Below, in pieces: positions 13,380 through 13,835 of a stretch of 13,835 nucleotides of DNA. Position numbers and translations under genes: made by a program. The notes under the pieces are model-generated. The model worked only from the letters and a program-made list of their open reading frames with translations. It was not told the origin of the DNA and made no database searches. This DNA is from SHZI01 sp963698405. GTDB taxonomy: Bacteria; Pseudomonadota; Gammaproteobacteria; Steroidobacterales; GCA-2729495. Numbering within the stretch: position 1 is the first letter of the stretch; every line of letters starts with the position of its first letter. The stretch covers positions 1-13,835 of the forward strand of contig CAVOQT010000013.1 in NCBI GenBank assembly GCA_963698405.1, in the 5' to 3' direction.

Positions 13380-13835
13380 ATGGACCGTCTTTCACCCCTG
13401 GCCTTCCGGCCGCTCGAAGGCCTGATCAACCACGGCATTACCCGGTCGCCCGATGCACTGGCAGTGGCCGCAGCACTGGATGGCCAGTCACTCGATGTGC
13501 ATATAGACGGCACATCGATCGCCCTGCGGATGGTCGTCGTGGACGGCATCGTTCAGCTGAGTTCACCGGGTACAACGACTGACGCCCCTGCCGCCACGGC
13601 CAGCTTGTCCGGCCCGCCAATCGCCATGCTGCGTATGTTGTCCGGTGATCCGCAGGCGTTGATACGCGCTGGCGATATCCGCATCGCCGGGTCTACCGAT
13701 GCCGCCAACCTGTTCCGCGACCTGCTGCATATGGCGAAGCCGGATATTGAAACCGCGCTGGGTAGCCTGCTGGGTCAGACGGCGGCGCACCAGTTCGGCA
13801 GTTTTGTGCGCGGACTGAGCGATTTCGGCGCACAC
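13380..13835 (+). CDS. ubiJ: Ubiquinone biosynthesis accessory factor UbiJ (SCP2 domain), 3'-truncated
   Basis: The frame is open from ATG at 13380 to the end of the window, 152 codons. UbiJ is a lipid-binding accessory protein of the soluble Ubi complex that handles ubiquinone intermediates. Visible features are the N-terminal FRPLEGLINHGI, an SCP2-like core with LSGPPIAMLRMLSGDPQALIR, and GDIRIAGSTDAANLFRDLL. The tail KPDIETALGSLLGQTAAHQF resembles the D-x-E-x-x-L-x-x-x-x-G-D-x-x-A-H pattern of this family. Position immediately after ubiE supports the assignment. The full-length protein is usually about 200 aa, so some 50 residues lie beyond the window, where ubiB would be expected. No strong ribosome binding site precedes the start, 20 bp after the ubiE stop. 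Confidence 0.88.
   Translation, partial: MDRLSPLAFRPLEGLINHGITRSPDALAVAAALDGQSLDVHIDGTSIALRMVVVDGIVQLSSPGTTTDAPAATASLSGPPIAMLRMLSGDPQALIRAGDIRIAGSTDAANLFRDLLHMAKPDIETALGSLLGQTAAHQFGSFVRGLSDFGAH

Noticed and set aside
1..13835. CRISPR arrays, insertion sequences, prophage, toxin-antitoxin or defence genes, tRNA or rRNA
   Set aside because: None was found on reading both strands. Apart from the REP-like element, no mobile or repeat-array signature is present.

Overview
The window looks like ordinary chromosome of a gammaproteobacterium. The supporting signs are a ubiE-ubiJ ubiquinone cluster, a TyrA with a fused chorismate mutase domain, RppH, ppk/ppx, a BtuB-type receptor behind a cobalamin riboswitch, and a REP-like element of the GTGGGAGCGGCTTCAGCCGC type known from Pseudomonas and Xanthomonas relatives. 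The genes are GC-rich. The only visibly AT-richer stretch is the intergenic region around 7640-7935. I cannot name a genus.

Layout. (1) 1-912: the 3' part of an M23 (LytM-type) cell-wall peptidase. (2) 1039-5161: a polyphosphate and RNA-turnover block. ppk on the plus strand converges on an rppH-ppx pair on the minus strand. ppk and ppx overlap tail to tail by 24 bp, and rppH and ppx overlap by 8 nt. (3) 5276-6259: a BtuC/FecCD permease whose 3' end runs into a REP-like hairpin. (4) 6278-7366: tyrA, convergent with btuC. (5) 7367-8011: about 640 bp with no confident gene. It holds an A-rich tract with repeated AANAANAA motifs and one strong intrinsic terminator on the plus strand. (6) 8012-8773: the BtuD-type ATPase. 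(7) 8792-9244: a promoter, a cobalamin riboswitch and a hairpin that can mask the btuB ribosome binding site. (8) 9245-13835: a co-directional run of btuB, a PduO-type cobalamin adenosyltransferase, a SpoU/TrmH-family RNA methyltransferase, ubiE and a 3'-truncated ubiJ.

Functionally, the centre of the window is a vitamin B12 acquisition locus: outer-membrane receptor (BtuB), inner-membrane permease and ATPase (BtuC, BtuD) and the enzyme converting cobalamin to adenosylcobalamin (PduO type). No periplasmic binding protein (BtuF) is visible. The locus is split by tyrA on the opposite strand. Only btuB, and possibly genes downstream of it, sits behind the riboswitch. Its most likely mode is translational: CTCCCTG at 9191-9197 is exactly complementary to the CAGGGAG that contains the btuB Shine-Dalgarno sequence.

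I found no CRISPR array, insertion sequence, phage gene, tRNA, rRNA or defence system, and no undescribed multi-gene system. The best candidates for something new are the A-rich, terminator-capped intergenic transcript (7640-7964) and the detailed switching architecture of the btuB leader.
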